From positions 18,867-82,866 of the forward strand of contig NZ_JASHKR010000020.1 of assembly GCF_030056815.1 (NCBI RefSeq): a stretch of 64,000 bases of DNA. The letters run 5' to 3'. The first letter of the stretch is position 1, and each line of letters begins with the position of its first letter. The notes beneath the pieces are model-generated. The model had not been told where the DNA came from, ran no database searches, and saw only the letters and a program-made list of their open reading frames with translations. Positions 63,828 to 64,000 of the stretch are shown here, piece after piece. Source of the stretch: Rhodococcus sp. IEGM 1379. Lineage in GTDB: Bacteria; Actinomycetota; Actinomycetes; Mycobacteriales; Mycobacteriaceae. The position numbers and the translations under genes were made by a program.

Positions 63828-64000
63828 AGATGTCCACTATGCCACGGATTGCCGACAATCCCTGGGTATCTTTCTCCAGCCCGTATTTCATCCACCCTGG
63901 TATCGAGCGAACGGTACGCCCGACACCCCCCGACCGAGACAACCACACCGTGCGCACCACCCCCGCCGGCCGGAAACCGGGACCCGGGAACCGGGGACCG
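63828..64000. other. Window end, low-complexity GC-rich sequence
   Basis: No gene start is visible. The last about 35 bases are repetitive GGGACC/CCGGGA-like sequence with short internal inverted repeats. It could be a terminator or promoter edge; nothing more can be said. Confidence 0.4.

Noticed and set aside
1..64000. CRISPR arrays, rRNA, tRNA, insertion sequences, prophage
   Set aside because: No regularly spaced repeats, no recognisable RNA gene sequence, no transposase, integrase or phage structural gene was seen.
63960..64000. GGGACC/CCGGGA-like repetition at the window end
   Set aside because: Too short and cut by the window edge to call a repeat or regulatory element.

Overview
The window is chromosomal DNA from a mycolic-acid actinobacterium, most likely a Rhodococcus of the erythropolis/qingshengii type. 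I base this on three tandem antigen-85-like mycolyltransferase genes, a DUF3558-type lipoprotein, a FadD15-like ligase, high but not extreme GC, frequent GTG/TTG starts and dense 4-nt ATGA/GTGA overlaps. No rRNA, tRNA, CRISPR array or insertion sequence was seen. No database search could be run, so family names rest on motif recognition.

1-10,035: the 3' part of a sensor-kinase-like ATPase gene with a UBP zinc-finger protein; a DUF3558 lipoprotein and a small partner; a zinc butanediol-type dehydrogenase; a ribbon-helix-helix protein; a HipBA toxin-antitoxin pair with three matching operator palindromes; an excisionase-type DNA-binding protein; a MarR regulator coupled to fadD; and a sodium:solute symporter with a 43-aa membrane partner.

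10,036-20,461: a decayed pRiA4b-ORF3-family gene beside a SNF2 helicase; a TY-Chap-like acidic protein; an HNH nuclease; a metallo-beta-lactamase-fold hydrolase; a universal stress protein coupled to an APC permease; and a small cysteine-containing protein with an apparent frame change.

20,488-27,485: a TauD/AtsK-like dioxygenase followed upstream by a Dpp-type ABC importer (fused double ATPase, two permeases, Tat-type lipoprotein). This looks like uptake and cleavage of an organosulfur compound. An NTF2-like protein follows.

27,385-50,069: the most notable region, a 22.7-kb block of 13 co-directional and mostly overlapping genes. It encodes a P-loop GTPase with zinc ribbons, a GTPase-associated GAP1-like protein, a protein joining a GAP1-like segment to a TerD domain, two vWA proteins (one cytoplasmic, one apparently displayed outside the membrane), a 1191-aa tubulin/FtsZ-like protein, an HRDC-like plus FN3-like protein, four other membrane proteins, a pseudokinase-like protein with an Ig-like domain, and an unrecognised 194-aa protein. 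I infer a membrane-linked, nucleotide-dependent stress or conflict system.

50,422-64,000: a Stealth-type sugar-phosphate transferase, a CpdA-like phosphodiesterase, a dicarboxylate/glutamate symporter, three tandem mycolyltransferases each with its own hairpin terminator, a SWIM-SNF2 helicase, a free-standing TerD protein and an intact pRiA4b-ORF3-family protein. The SNF2 plus pRiA4b-ORF3 pairing therefore occurs twice in the window, once decayed and once intact.
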